A DNA stretch of 64,000 bases from Tridacna crocea (lineage: Eukaryota > Mollusca > Bivalvia > Cardiida > Cardiidae): positions 14,721,501 through 14,785,500 of the forward strand of contig OX031072.1 in NCBI GenBank assembly GCA_943736015.1, given 5' to 3'. This document shows positions 52,828 through 63,848 of the stretch, piece by piece. The notes beneath the pieces were generated by a model that had not been told where the DNA came from, did no database searches, and saw only the letters and a list, made by a program, of their open reading frames with translations. Position 1 is the first letter of the stretch. The number at the start of each line of letters is the position of its first letter. Position numbers and translations under genes: made by a program.

Positions 52828-52865
52828 ACAAAATTGCTATTGCCCCTGAATGGGTAGAAATTTTC

Positions 52866-53060
52866 TAATAACCTTTTGAAGAAGTCTGTTGAAAACCTTG
52901 TGGTAAAAGGAGAAAATAATGGTGACCACCATCTTTTTTGCTGCGGAGCAATTTGTACTCTTTAGACAAATTTCATGTTTTGATTGACCTTTATGCTGTC
53001 ACCCCCAAATGCATGCAAGTTGGACTTGGTGTTAAAGTTTGACTTCTGGAAAAGTGTTAA
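52866..53060 (+). repeat. TPM, diverged
   Basis: TTGTGGTAAAAGGAGAAAAT with apex TGGTGACCACCA; closes TTAA. Confidence 0.7.
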
Positions 53061-53285
53061 TTCTTTACCAAACAGTCCCTGGTTTTCACGACTCTTTGAA
53101 AGAAACCTTTTAAAAACATTGTGGGAAAAGAAGAAAATGCTTGTAACCAGCATTTTCAGCTTTTTCCCACAATGGTTTTTACCTTTCCCAAAAGAAATTT
53201 CAATTTTTGGGTCACTTTAATTTTGTTGTCTGCCAATATTTTTGATTTGGAACAGTTTAAAATTTTTCGTTTGGTAAAGAGTTGA
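53057..53285 (+). repeat. TPM type A, complete
   Basis: Shares TTAA with the previous copy; right border TTGA. Confidence 0.9.
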
Positions 53286-53612
53286 ATCCTCTCATGTGGA
53301 TTGTCTACTTTTACAAGGACATTATCAAATTCGTCAGCTGTGAATTTCAGGAAGTTCGAATTATGTTAAAACACGTTTCTGCATTATTCATAAAAAATGT
53401 TATTTTCAAAGAGTAAGGTACTTGGTTAGAGGAAATAATTTAAATATTTAGGCACTGGTCCAAGCTTTTTGCCTCCCTGAGTTATGATAATGGTCGTATT
53501 TTGCGATGGGATAATTTGACATTGATTACTTGACTGAGTCGCAATTATGTAAATGATGAAGATTGATGGAAACCCCTTTGGAGTTTCTGTAGACTCGAAA
53601 CACACTTTTTTT

Positions 53613-53840
53613 TTACTCTTTACCAAACAACAAAATTCAGGCCTAGACCAAATTAAAAGCATTTGCAGACAATATATTGAATGTAGCTAAACAGACAATT
53701 TCTGTATGTGATAGGGTGGAAAACATTGTGGGAAAAGGAGAAAATGCTGGTTACCAGCATTTTCTTCTTTTCCTACAATGTTTACAAAGGACTTCTTCCC
53801 CAGGGTCGTTAAAACACGGGATTGTGTAGTAAAGAGTTAA
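53613..53840 (-). repeat. TPM type A, complete
   Basis: TTAC left, TTAA right; R body has GCTAAACAGACAATTTCTG. Confidence 0.9.
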
Positions 53841-53929
53841 GGAACGTTAATATTCTATACAAGATAGCAAACCTCTAGACTTGCAGTTATTAAAAACGTA
53901 AACAATCAAAAGGATATGGTACTAGTCAA

Positions 53930-54115
53930 AGCTCCAGATAGAGGGAGTGATTTTGATTTCAAACATGAAAAATATTAATTATTCTCAATTAAACCCTATG
54001 TTGTGGGTACTCATTAGAATCTTCTTGTCGAGACGATTCTTATGAGTACCCAGAACATAGGGTTTGGAAGAGAAATAACAGATTTAGAATATCATCACTC
54101 CCGCTTATCTGGGGT
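53930..54115. repeat. Palindromic repeat, second copy, uninterrupted
   Basis: Outer arms AGCTCCAGATAGAGGGAGTG and CACTCCCGCTTATCTGG; inner hairpin AAACCCTATGTTGTGGGTAC with GAGTACCCAGAACATAGGG (53992-54065). It is homologous to the repeat at 3477 and shows the shape before foldback insertion. Confidence 0.7.
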
Positions 54116-54164
54116 AGAAACCATTTTGGGTTAGAGGAAGGGGAAATCATGGAATTGACATTTC

Positions 54165-54250
54165 AAAGGATTGAAAATATTGCAGAAAAAGAAGGAAATG
54201 CTGGTTACCATTATGCTTTCAAAAGCATTTTTTTCAACCAGGGTTGTTAA
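54165..54250 (-). repeat. TPM remnant
   Basis: GAAAATATTGCAGAAAAAGA and loop GCTGGTTACC joined to ATTATGCTTTC. Confidence 0.6.
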
Positions 54251-54494
54251 CTCTGTACCGATCGACAATATTTTGGACTGAAACAATTTGAAAGCATTTT
54301 CTTTACCTTACAATGAAATAACGATAGCAAAATATGATATTTTTTTCTAGCTTTGATAGGATAGGATAGAAAACATTGTGGTAAAAGGAGAAAATACTGG
54401 ATACCAGCATTTTCTCCTTTTCCCACAATGTTTTTTCTTAATCTTTTCTTCCATAGGGGTTGTTAAAACTTAGAATTGTTTGTTAAAGGGTTAA
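54247..54494 (-). repeat. TPM type A, complete
   Basis: TTAACTCTGTACCGATCGAC; core with ACTGGATACCAGC. Confidence 0.85.
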
Positions 54495-54820
54495 CAGGAG
54501 AATTATGGAATTAGATTCTTGCAGATGATGGAATATAAACCTGTCACATAGTTGAAAGTATTTGAAGACAATAATTGAACCGTTTGCATGAAATTTTAAT
54601 GGTGTCTTTACCATGGGAAGTAACCTACATTTTTCCAGTTTTCATTACGGTTAGTTGAGTATTGCTGTGTTAACAGGAGTTAAGGCACCTGAAAATTTTC
54701 TCAACCAGTGTGGAGTGGGGGCAAGGTGGTCGGGGGTAGGGTGGGAGAGGTCATTCATTGGGCTGAGACAATGGAGTTGATCTGAGTGTGTTGAAAGAAG
54801 ACAAACTTATTGAATTTTTT

Positions 54821-55049
54821 TTAACCTTTTACCACACAATCCTGAGTTTGAATGATCCTGAAAAACAAGGCTTTTGAAAAGATTGTGGGAAAAAGAGAAA
54901 ATGCTGGTAACCAGCATTTTCTGCTTTTCCCATAATGTTTTATACCCTTCCCAAAACAAATTTCAATTTTTCAGTCACATAATTATTCTTGTGTGTGAGT
55001 CCTTTGAATTTGGACCGGTCTAAAATCTTATGGTTTTGTAAAGAGCTAA
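54821..55049 (+). repeat. TPM type A, complete
   Basis: TTAA left, CTAA right. Confidence 0.9.
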
Positions 55050-55629
55050 GTAAAAGAAGTTTGGAGAAGTAAACAGAATGAGATGGCCTAAACAGTGTTA
55101 TACCCCGATGGCATCATAAAACACAGACAAAAGAATGTATGTGAAATTATGAAAATAATGGAAAGTTATGAAAAAAGAAATTGCTGTGTAACCTTGCCAG
55201 CCATCTAAAGGTTTTTGACCTGTGGTAAAACTGGTCCCTTTGACTGCTTTGTAAATTGTACAAAGAATTTGAGCCAGTTGTGAAAACAAGAAAAAAAACG
55301 ATTTTGAAGTTCTTTTCATTTGAAGAAATTCATCATATTAGAAAATGTGGATCAAAGACCAAATCAAAGGTTTTTCTGCCACATTTATTAATCTACACTG
55401 TTTGTTAAAGAGCACAGAGTGGCTCGGCAGCTCTAAGGTTCATGGAATATTTTGCTCTAACTATAATAAATTAATGTGTTTCCCCCCCACAGATTTAATA
55501 ATCATAAAAACTACCCTACCCTTTCGTCAGAATTATTTTATTACGGAATAGGAGATCTTTACAAGAGTTGTTATTAGTTTTATTGACCTAGTATTTTTTG
55601 TGGTAATGTAGATACTTACTTCTAGCTGG
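55050..55629. other. No recognised feature
   Basis: AT-rich; a C-rich CCCCCCCACAG near 55486 resembles an acceptor but the following frame ends quickly. Confidence 0.45.
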
Positions 55630-55765
55630 AAACCATTAGACAAATACGCCAAGAACCCTGCGGAAGAAGGCTTTAAAAGCATTGTGGGAAAAAGGAGAAA
55701 TGCTGGATGGAAGCCGTCTCGGAGGAATCTCTAAAACAAAGTATTATGTGGTGAAAGGTGGATGC
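55630..55765 (+). repeat. TPM, decayed
   Basis: GAACCCTGCGGAAGAAGGC, AGCATTGTGGGAAAAAGG; the right arm is lost. Confidence 0.6.
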
Positions 55766-55791
55766 TATGGCTGGTTTCTCATACAACACTG

Positions 55792-56017
55792 TTAACCATT
55801 TACCAAACAACAAAATTTTAGACTGGTTTAAATGAAAGAGTTTGCAGAGGACAAAATGAATGGGACTAAAGAATTAAAATTTGTTTTAGGAAAGGAAGAA
55901 AACATTGTGAGAAAAGGAGAAAATGCTGGTTACCAGCATTTTCTCCTCCCACAATGTTTTCAAAAGGCGTCTTTCACAGGGGTCATTAAAAGTCGAGATT
56001 GTGTGGTAAGGGGTTAA
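55792..56017 (-). repeat. TPM type A, complete
   Basis: Right arm short by six bases (TTTTCTCCTCCCACAATG). Confidence 0.9.
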
Positions 56018-56248
56018 CCCTTTACCAATCAATGCCTGGTTTTCAAGACCCTGGGAAGGAAGGCTTTTAAAAACATTTGAGAAAATGCTGGTAACTGCGA
56101 TGTTTTTCTGCCCTGCTAGAAACATTTCCTACAATGTTTTGTACCCTACCAAAGGGAAATTTCATACTTTTAGCCTCGTATAATCTGTTGTCTGTAAATG
56201 TTTTTGGATTTGGATTGGGTTAAAATTTTATCCATGGGTAAAAGGTTA
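56014..56248 (+). repeat. TPM, diverged
   Basis: Shares TTAA; core scrambled around GAAAATGCTGGTAACTGCG. Confidence 0.8.
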
Positions 56249-56364
56249 AATGATCTTTTGATTAATCCTCATTCTGCTAGGTAACTTAAATGAAACTGTC
56301 AAGCCGATAGAAAAAATCAGAATAATGCCATTTCAAACTTTTTTGAGAAAAATATCTCCTCATT

Positions 56365-56432
56365 GGACAGTGTAGGTCCAAGATCAGACTGCAAATTCTG
56401 TGCAGTCCGATCTTGGATCTACACTGTCCGCA
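56365..56432. repeat. SHP hairpin, best preserved
   Basis: GACAGTGTAGGTCCAAGATC pairs with GATCTTGGATCTACACTGTC almost without mismatch. Confidence 0.75.
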
Positions 56433-56467
56433 GTTGGTCAGTGAGTCACAGTTATTAGTCTATGATT

Positions 56468-56685
56468 TTAACCCATTACCACACAATCCCTACTTTGAGA
56501 AAGAGGCCTTTGAAAGCACTGTGGAAAAAGGAGAAAATGCTGGTAACCAGCATTTTCTCCTTTTCCTACAGTGTTTTCTACTTTTTCCAGAACAAACTTC
56601 AATTTTTCAGTCATCTTTATTTTGTCGTCTGCAAATGCTTTCAATTTGGACCAGTCTAAAATTTTCTCGTGTGGTAAAGAGTGAA
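56468..56685 (+). repeat. TPM type A, L end shortened
   Basis: CCCTACTTTGAGAAAGAGGCC lacks the TGACGCCCC words; right border TGAA. Confidence 0.9.
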
Positions 56686-56957
56686 AAGGGTCCTGGCATG
56701 AAGCAATTTGTGTTTCCTAACAACTATTTCTCTGTTATTGTTCCCTAATGTGTGAGGAGGGAAAGGAATTGGAAGATTGTTTAACTGTTTAGTAGCAAAT
56801 AATATGATCTTGACCTCTCTTGAAAGGCAAACCATGCAGTCCCTCTGAAATACAAAGAAATATTTTATCTAATAAGCTTGACTAGACAGGCAGTCTGGTT
56901 CCCACAATTTTCTCTATTTTTCATGCTATGACTGACTTCATGTTAAAATTAGTGTAA

Positions 56958-56997
56958 TCAATTGATCAATCAATCAATCAATTGATCAATTGATCAG

Positions 56998-57029
<32 letters not shown>

Positions 57030-57030
57030 C
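56958..57030 (+). repeat. (ATCA)n microsatellite
   Basis: Runs of ATCAATCAATCA with ATTGATCAATTG interruptions. Confidence 0.9.
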
Positions 57031-57059
57031 AAAAAAACCAAACAAACCAATAAACTTAT

Positions 57060-57185
57060 CTGAAAGCACTTGCTGACAAATGAACTGCCTATTGGTAAGA
57101 TAATAGTGGGGGAACATTGTGCAAAAAGGAGAAAGTGGTGGTTACTTTTTTCCACAACTTATTTAGAAGCTTTTCTGCCTTGTTC
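57060..57185 (-). repeat. TPM, decayed
   Basis: GAAAGCACTTGCTGACAAAT, ACATTGTGCAAAAAGGAG, loop TGGTGGTTAC. Confidence 0.55.
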
Positions 57186-57225
57186 TTGAAGCCATAGTAT
57201 TATTTGGTATTTGCGTAAATAGTCA

Positions 57226-57435
57226 ATAACTCTTTACGAAACAACAAAATTTTTGACCGGACCAAATTGAAAGCATTTTGCAGATGACAAGTTAGATGCT
57301 GTGAAAATGATGGTATCTGTCTTTGGTTGATTACGAAATATTGACGGAAGAGAAGAAAATGTTGGTTTACTAGCATTTGCTCCTTATCCCACAATGTTTT
57401 CAAAAGCTCTTTTCTCAGGGTCATTATAACTAGGC
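57226..57435 (-). repeat. TPM, L terminus lost
   Basis: ATAACTCTTTACGAAACAAC; core apex GTTGGTTTACTAGC. Confidence 0.8.
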
Positions 57436-57680
57436 GTAAAAGCGTCATTAAGACTTCAGTGGAATCATTATCTTAGAATCAGATAGATATATTGCTAATG
57501 TTAGGAAAACGAGATAATAAAGCCTGTATAGGATCTGAAGGAACAAATCTCATTGCTTGATGCTGTAAGTACATAACCATTAGAATGGACTTTATTCTAG
57601 CCACTTCAAAGAGAAGAAAAAGCTTTTTTTCTGAAGATATAGTTTGTTTGTTGGCTAGCTTTGTGTTAAACACTGGTTTT

Positions 57681-57895
57681 TCAACTCTTTACCAAACAAC
57701 AGAAGTTCAGACTTGGCCAAATTTAACGCATTTGCAGAATGATAAAATAAATGTGACTGAAAAATGAACATTTGGTTTTGGAAGGGTAGAAAAGATTGTG
57801 GGAAAAGGAGAAAATGCTGGTAACTAGCATTTTCTCCTTTTCCCAAAATGTTTTCTGAAGGCTTCTTTCTCAGGGATTGTTTGGTAACCCGTTAA
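57681..57895 (-). repeat. TPM type A, L end shortened
   Basis: TCAA left, TTAA right; AGGG joins GATTGTTTGG. Confidence 0.88.
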
Positions 57896-57914
57896 CACTG
57901 GTTTTTAACTCCTG

Positions 57915-58093
57915 ACCAAATATTCCCACTGCTGACCATTGTTTCAATGATAGTTATGTGGGAAAGCAGCCAGTGGCTTGGAAAGAAAATTGTGTGGAAT
58001 ACTGGTATAAACAACTCTTGGAAAGCATGGATAGTTGCACTGGCCATTGCAGTATAACTGAGATAATGTTGAAAATGGTGTTCAGTCAATCAA
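57915..58093 (+). repeat. SINE, 5'-truncated copy
   Basis: It contains only the body and tail of the 9768 SINE (CTGACCATTGTTTCAATGAT, GGGAAAGCAGCCAGTGGCTT, ATAATGTTGAAAATGG). The loss of the tRNA head is the usual 5' truncation. Confidence 0.8.
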
Positions 58094-58095
58094 TC

Positions 58096-58366
58096 TTATC
58101 CAAAAGACAAAATTCCAAACTTGCCAAAATTTAAAGCATTTGTAAATGTCAAAATAAATATAACTCAAAAACCATAATTGCTCTTTTGCAAGGAAAAAAA
58201 AATACTGTTGGTAAAAGGAGAATATGCTCTTAAGCAGCATTTTGTCCTTTTCCAACTGTGTTTTCAGAAGGCTTCTTTTTCAGGGTCATAAAAAGCAGGG
58301 ATTTGTTGCCTGCAAAAGGCATGAGTTTGGACATGTCTGCATTTCGGTCTCTTGGTAAAGTCTTAA
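58096..58366 (-). repeat. TPM composite
   Basis: R end, core with CTCTTAAGCAGC, an L part (CATAAAAAGCAGGGATTTG) and an additional R tip (GCATGAGTTTGGACATGTCT). Confidence 0.65.
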
Positions 58367-58595
58367 CTCTTTACCAAACAATAAAAAAGTATGAGTAGTC
58401 TAGAATTTGAATTCAAACAACGGCTAATTAAATGTAGCTGAAATAGTGATAATTGCCAGTGAAAGTGTTGAAAACCTTGTGGGAAAAGGAGAAAATGCTG
58501 GTAACCAGCATTTTCTCCTTTTCCCACAAGGTTTTCAAAAGGCTGTTTGTTCGGGGTCATTATATCTCATTATATCTTGTGTTGTAAAGAGTTAA
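58363..58595 (-). repeat. TPM type A, complete
   Basis: Both arms carry CCTTGTGGG and CCCACAAGG, a paired change. Confidence 0.9.
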
Positions 58596-58820
58596 CCCAT
58601 TACCACTCAATCCCTACTTTTGACGCCCCTGAGAAAAAACCCTTTTGAAAACACTGTGGGAAAAGGAGAAAATGCTGGTAACCAGCATTTTCTCCTTTTC
58701 CCACAGTGTTTTCTACCCTTTCCGGAACAAATTTCTAATTTTTAATCACCTTTATTTTGTTGTCTGCAAATGCTTTCAATTTGGACCAGTCCAAAATTTT
58801 GTTGTTTGGTAAAGAGTTAA
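58592..58820 (+). repeat. TPM type A, complete
   Basis: Shares TTAA with the previous copy; CACTG and CAGTG arms. Confidence 0.93.
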
Positions 58821-59094
58821 GGGCCCTGGTCAAATAATGGTGTCAAAATAATACAACAAAATTTGACCCTGGACTAAAGGTTAGATTCTATTCCTGTCTG
58901 ATGAAGCATGTTAAAATTGCCTGTACAAGGGCAGTAATAAATTGTGGTTTAAGCCACCATTTGACTTAAATAGTATCTTTTTGTTCTAGGGTGGCATAAT
59001 TAGCTCCGATAGTTTGTCTAGATTTACCCTGATAGACTGTATACATTTACCCGCTAGGCTACTTGAATTACATGTGGTTGAGCTTTGACAACAA

Positions 59095-59260
59095 CATGCA
59101 AGATATCGACTATTTGCAGACCAAAAATGTGTCTGAACTATCTGATTTGCCCTTAAAAAGGTAGAAAACATTTTCAAGGGGGTGGGGAGAACCAGAAAAT
59201 GCTGGTTATCTGAATTTCCTTCTTTTCTCAAAAAATATTTTCAGAAGCTTTTCTAATTAG
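59095..59260 (-). repeat. TPM, decayed
   Basis: ACTATTTGCAGACCAAAAAT, AGAAAACATTTTCAAGG, AGAAAATGCTGGTTATC. Confidence 0.55.
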
Positions 59261-59849
59261 ACTTGTACTGTAGAAACTGTTGAATTGACCAGATGAAGGG
59301 TTTACCATTTATACAAATGCCTTTTTACTCAATGCCTATCACATGATGTTAGGCTTTCAAAAACATTTATACAGTGTTGTGGTGTCCAATCTTTGACTTT
59401 CATTGCCAGCTTTGCCAGTGCACCTTCGACTGTGGAAGTGGCCCTTAAATTGGTCCTGTTTGTAGACTGGAAATAATAAGTTTATTTGGCACTGTAAGGG
59501 TGAATGCTATCTGTCTTGATCTTTGACATTGATGATCTTGACACTTAGTCTAAGATTGCAATTAAGGTATTGGAAATTGACTCCTCATTCATAGTGTGTG
59601 CCATACAGCTCCACTGGGCAACCAGTGTGAGAAATGGGAAATGAATATTGAAGACTTTATATGTTATTATATCAGTACAAAGAAGGATGTCGAAAGGCAG
59701 TGTATTTCGCAATGTAGAAAAATGTGTATGAGCCATGCTGTGACAAAAGGGGGCTTAATGCATCTCCAGCATCCATGGTACCAACCAAGCCATCACATAC
59801 TTACGGATCCATAATATCCACTTTCTTTGAACAACCAGCTTAATCATGA
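59261..59849. other. No recognised feature
   Basis: No TPM copy and no credible exon; small open frames lack splice borders. Confidence 0.45.
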
Positions 59850-59965
59850 GGTAGACTGGTCCTTGCACATATGGAAAATTTACCAGTAGCGAAGTTTCAG
59901 CCCAGGTTAGCCTGTGCAGGCTGACCTAGGTCTATACTTTTCACAAATGCATTAAGCTCCCTTTT
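59850..59965. repeat. CCCAGGTTAGCCTGTG palindromic repeat, copy 2
   Basis: AGTTTCAGCCCAGGTTAGCC then CAGGCTGACCTAGGTCTATA: the same words as at 7062 with a shorter middle. Confidence 0.6.
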
Positions 59966-60226
59966 CACAGAGCACAGCTCATGTATGTTGTACAACAATG
60001 TTGTTTGATATATCTTGCCAAAATACTCCTTGTCAGAGTTCATTGGTATTTTGCATGACTGATGCTGTATTTGAACTTAAAATACTCACTGAAAATACCT
60101 CTGCATGTGAAAAAAAAGGTTAGGACTCTATCAAGTGCTAGCTTTTTTTCTTCTCTTGGATGTCTCTGTTGATGCTTACCACATGACTTATAAGGTACAA
60201 CTGTACTTAATTTTTTTTTTTCATAA

Positions 60227-60263
60227 ATCTATGGAGCAATACAGGGCCTTCATGGCTCTCTTG
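60227..60263 (+). mobile_element. 3' end remnant of a Helentron/HINE-like element
   Basis: CTATGGAGCAATACAGGGCC, TTCATGGCTCTCTTG repeats the 3' terminus of the element at 23877 with a decayed hairpin. A TPM follows at the next TTAA. Confidence 0.6.
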
Positions 60264-60264
60264 T

Positions 60265-60485
60265 TTAACTCTTTGCTAGACAACAAAGTTTAAGAATCGT
60301 CTGAAATAAAACAGTTGCAGACAACAGACTTAATGTAGCATAAATGATTTTGAATGGAAAGAAATCATTGCGGAATGAGGAAGAAAATGGTAGTTACTAC
60401 CATTTTCTCCTTTTTCTCTGGAATGTTTTCAAAATGCTGTCTTTGTCAGGCTTGTTACGATATGGGATTGTGTGGTAATGGGTAA
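60265..60485 (-). repeat. TPM type A, complete but diverged
   Basis: TTAA left; apex ATGGTAGTTACTACCAT is a paired change from GCTGGTTACCAGC. Confidence 0.85.
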
Positions 60486-60694
60486 ATTTTATTGTCCGTA
60501 TCATACAGTTGCCCATCATGGCGAGAGACTGTAGACATGATTATATGATCTCCTGTTGTGTTGCATGTGAAATAGGGATTTAGAGCATTAGCTGAATTGG
60601 TAAACAAACCCTTTGAGCGCCAAACAAATCTGAGGAACATATCCTGTCTGAATCACAGAACTTAAAAATACCTTAGTAACTTGTTGCAAAGCGA

Positions 60695-60776
60695 TTAGGA
60701 CTGTAAATGATCCTGAGGAACAAGCCTTTTGAAAACATGCTGGTTACCAGCACTTTCTCCTATTCTCACAGTGCTG
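60695..60776 (+). repeat. TPM, left core arm deleted
   Basis: CCTTTTGAAAACATGCTGG joins the loop directly; the right arm ends CACAGTGCTG. Confidence 0.7.
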
Positions 60777-61004
60777 TAAACTCTTGTAACCAAATAAAAT
60801 TTCAGACTGTTCCAAATTGAAATAATTTCCAGATGACAAGATAGATATGACTCAAATTTCAAAGGTTGTTTTGAGAAGGATTGAAAACATTGTGGGAAAA
60901 GGAGAAAATGCTGGTTACCAGCATTTTCTCCTTTTCCCACAATGTTTTCAAAAGGCTTCTTTTTCCGGGTTGTTAAGAGTCTGGATTGTGTGGTAATGGG
61001 TTAA
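60777..61004 (-). repeat. TPM type A, complete
   Basis: TAAA left, TTAA right; perfect core. Confidence 0.92.
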
Positions 61005-61293
61005 AAGCCTTCTTTTTCAAGCCTAGATAAAACAAGTTTATTTGGAAAGAGTTTAGAAAAAGCCTCTTTTAAGAAGTTTTTCAGTGAAACCGTGATGTGG
61101 CTTTTTAACTTTCCTTTTCATTGCTTGTTTCTTTATATCAAGATCACATAGAAGCTTGTTTTGGTTGCTTGAGTGATCCTTGTACTTGACAGTGTTAAGT
61201 AATATGAAATAAATTTCATGAAATCATAACCATACAATTTATGACATTTAGTTTGACTGTTTTAAAAAAACATAGTCTGTAGAAACCATTCTG

Positions 61294-61511
61294 TTAACTC
61301 TTTACCAAACGACAAAATGTTGGGCTAGTCCAAATTGAAAGCATTTCCAGACAACAAAATAAATGTGAATCAAAATTTGACTTTTGATTTTTGAAGGGTA
61401 GTAAACATTGCTGGAAAAGAAGGAAGTGCTGGTTACCAGCATCTTCTCCTTTTCCCTCAATGTTTTCAAACGGCTTCTTTCAAAAGTCGGGATTATGTGG
61501 TAATGGGTTAA
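61294..61511 (-). repeat. TPM type A, L end shortened
   Basis: TTAA at both ends; CTTCTTTCAAAAGTCGGG lacks the CAGGGGCGT words. Confidence 0.9.
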
Positions 61512-61524
61512 AAGATTAAATGAT

Positions 61525-61666
61525 AAGGGACCAGCATTTGCTCTTTATTTCCCCAATGTTGGCTGTCCTTTCATCAGCAAACTCCATCAGTGGAGCCTTA
61601 TTGTATTATGCCATTTGCAAATGCCTGTTTTAGCTAGTGAAACATATTTTAGCTGTGTAAAAAGTT
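61525..61666 (+). repeat. TPM, decayed right half
   Basis: GGGACCAGCATTTGCTC, CATTTGCAAATGCCTG, GTGTAAAAAGTTAA. Confidence 0.6.
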
Positions 61667-61712
61667 AAATGCTACACAGAACTAGATAAATTATGCACCT
61701 GTATCTGTTAGC

Positions 61713-61752
61713 CATATTCTGTGCAGTCTGATTTTGATCCACACTGTTCAAT
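61713..61752. repeat. SHP right-arm fragment
   Basis: GTGCAGTCTGATTTTGATCC then ACACTGTTC. Confidence 0.5.
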
Positions 61753-61779
61753 TACAAGCCGTTTGTTGCCTGCATTATC

Positions 61780-62006
61780 TTAACATTTTACCAGATGACA
61801 AAATTTTAGCTTTTTTCAAATTGAAAGCATTTGTAAATGACAATTTCAATATGGCTGAAATGGTGCAACTATTTATTAGTATTATAGAAAGCACTGTGGG
61901 AAAAGGAGAAAATGCTGGTTACCAGCATTTTCTCCTTTTCCCACAATGCTTTCAAAAGGCTTCTTTTCCAGGAGTGTCAAAAGTCAGTAGTGTGGTAAAG
62001 GGTTAA
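61780..62006 (-). repeat. TPM type A, complete
   Basis: AAAGCACTG in one arm, CAATGCTTT in the other, again a paired change. Confidence 0.92.
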
Positions 62007-62256
62007 GCCAATACCATGACTATTATCAGAAAAAAACAATATCCTGAGACTGGTTTCGTGAAAGGAAAGGAGGGGGGAAAAAAAGGCAGAAATAATAGTG
62101 AAGCTGACTGCACTCTAAAAAATTAATGATATATTGTTTGGATTTTATGCCAAGAATGTATATTGTTATTATCTTATGGTGCCAATAAGAGCTTGCACTG
62201 TTGTGTCTTACCAGCTGGGTCAAGGTCACAGGGAGAGAGGGAACTCTTTTATTTCT

Positions 62257-62485
62257 ATAACTTTTTACCACACAATCCTGACTTGTAATGACCCTGAGAA
62301 AGAAGCCTATAGAAAACATTGTGGGAAAAGGAAGAAAGTACTGGTAACAAGCTTTTTCCACTTTTCGCACAATGTTTTTTGCCCTTCACAAAACAAATTT
62401 CAAATTTTCAGTCACTTTTATTTTGTCGTCTGCAAATGCTTTCGATATGGACAAGCCTTAAATATTGTTTGGTAACGAGTTTTAA
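62257..62485 (+). repeat. TPM type A, complete
   Basis: ATAA left; inner arms mismatched (AGTACTGGTAACAAGC). Confidence 0.9.
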
Positions 62486-62712
62486 CCCATTACCACACAA
62501 TCCCTAATTTTGACACCCCTGAGAAAGAAGCCTTTTGAAAACACTGTTGGAAAAGGAAAAAAATGCTTGTAACCAGCATTTTCTCCTTTTCCCACAATGT
62601 TTCTACTCTTCACAAAACAAATTTCAAATTTTCAGTCACTTTTATTTTGTCGTCTGCAAATGCTTTCGATTTGGACAAGCCTAAAATATTGTCGTTTGGT
62701 AATGAGTATTAA
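62482..62712 (+). repeat. TPM type A, complete
   Basis: Head to tail with the previous copy; ends GAGTATTAA. Confidence 0.92.
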
Positions 62713-63177
62713 GACACTGTGTAGCTTGGAGATACTGTGGTTCTAAGCAAATTTTCTGTTTATCACAAAATTGCTTGCCATTATTTGTTTCTTTACCCAA
62801 GCATTTTCTTCTACTTTTAGCTTCAAGTACATTTTTTTGCTCTTGATACCTCTCCAGAATATGGTGGAGATTGAAACTTTGCCTATTGCAATACAGAACT
62901 TGACATTAGAATTCTTTGTGAGGCCCTAAATTTGATATTGAACGAGTCTTTGAACTTTATTTAACTGTTGTTAATAATTTTATTTTGGGGTTTTGAAACT
63001 GGAAACAACAACACTGCTCCTTTGATGGCTTCCAAAGAAAAAGAAAAGCTTTCTTTTTATTAGGGGTAATCTATGCAACTTTGCAATTATTGTTAGGGGT
63101 AATATTTGTTATGACACTACAATAAAGATTATGGTTTGATAAAACATGAATGAAATAGGTTAAAAAACATACAATCT
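62713..63177. other. No recognised feature
   Basis: AT-rich between two TPM clusters; TTTAGCTTCAAG near 62818 looks like an acceptor but no matching exon follows. Confidence 0.45.
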
Positions 63178-63315
63178 TTAACTCTTTACCACACAACCCC
63201 GACTTTTAACGACAACAATAAAGAAGGCTTTTGAAGACCATGTAGGACAGCATGAAGGAAGACCATTCTGTCAATATGCACTTGTCCAAAATTTTGTCGT
63301 TTGGTAAAGAGTTAA
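63178..63315 (+). repeat. TPM with core and most R body deleted
   Basis: TTAACTCTTTACCACACAAC joined, via CCATGTAGGACAGCATGAAG, to TGTCCAAAATTTTGTCG and TTAA. Confidence 0.82.
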
Positions 63316-63324
63316 GTATTTCAT

Positions 63325-63555
63325 TTAACCCATTACCAAACGACAATATTTTTAGACTGGTCCAAATTGAAAGCATTTGCAGACGACAAAATAAAAGTGA
63401 CTGAAAATTTGAAATTTGTTTTGTGAAGGATAGAAAACATTGTGGGAAAAGGAGAAAATGCTGGTTACCAGCATTTTCTCCTTTTTCTCACAATGTTTTC
63501 TAAAGGCTTCATTCTCAGTGGCGTCAAAAGTAGGGATTGTGTGGCAGTGGGTTAA
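63325..63555 (-). repeat. TPM type A, complete
   Basis: Ten bases after the core-less copy; near consensus throughout. Confidence 0.92.
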
Positions 63556-63848
63556 TTTGTTAGTAATCTATAGCTGATTACTGCCTGAGTATAACTGAAA
63601 TAGTCTTTCAACCAGTGACAATATGAAAAATACATTGTGTGTTTATGAAGTAAAAGGTGGGTTTTCTTTGGAATCCCTTGCACAGAATTGTGGCCACAAA
63701 AAACCCAGAGTAAACAAACATTTTTAAGTATGTTGATTTATTTGAAATACCCTGATGGAGACATGCTAATACCTTTGTAATAAAAAGCTACTTGAAACAG
63801 GGCAGATAAGTCTGGCAGAAACCCTTCTCCTTTATTTTGTATTTCTCT

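Noticed and set aside
52532-52849. Longer open frame past exon 5
   Set aside because: The frame runs through the GTAAGC donor into a TPM fragment; the exon ends at 52657.
534-62507. Dozens of open frames containing peptides such as GKGENAGYQHFLLFPQC or KEKMLVTSIFSFSHNV
   Set aside because: These are the six-frame readings of the TPM core hairpin on both strands. They recur with every copy, cross the element borders and have no splice or start context.
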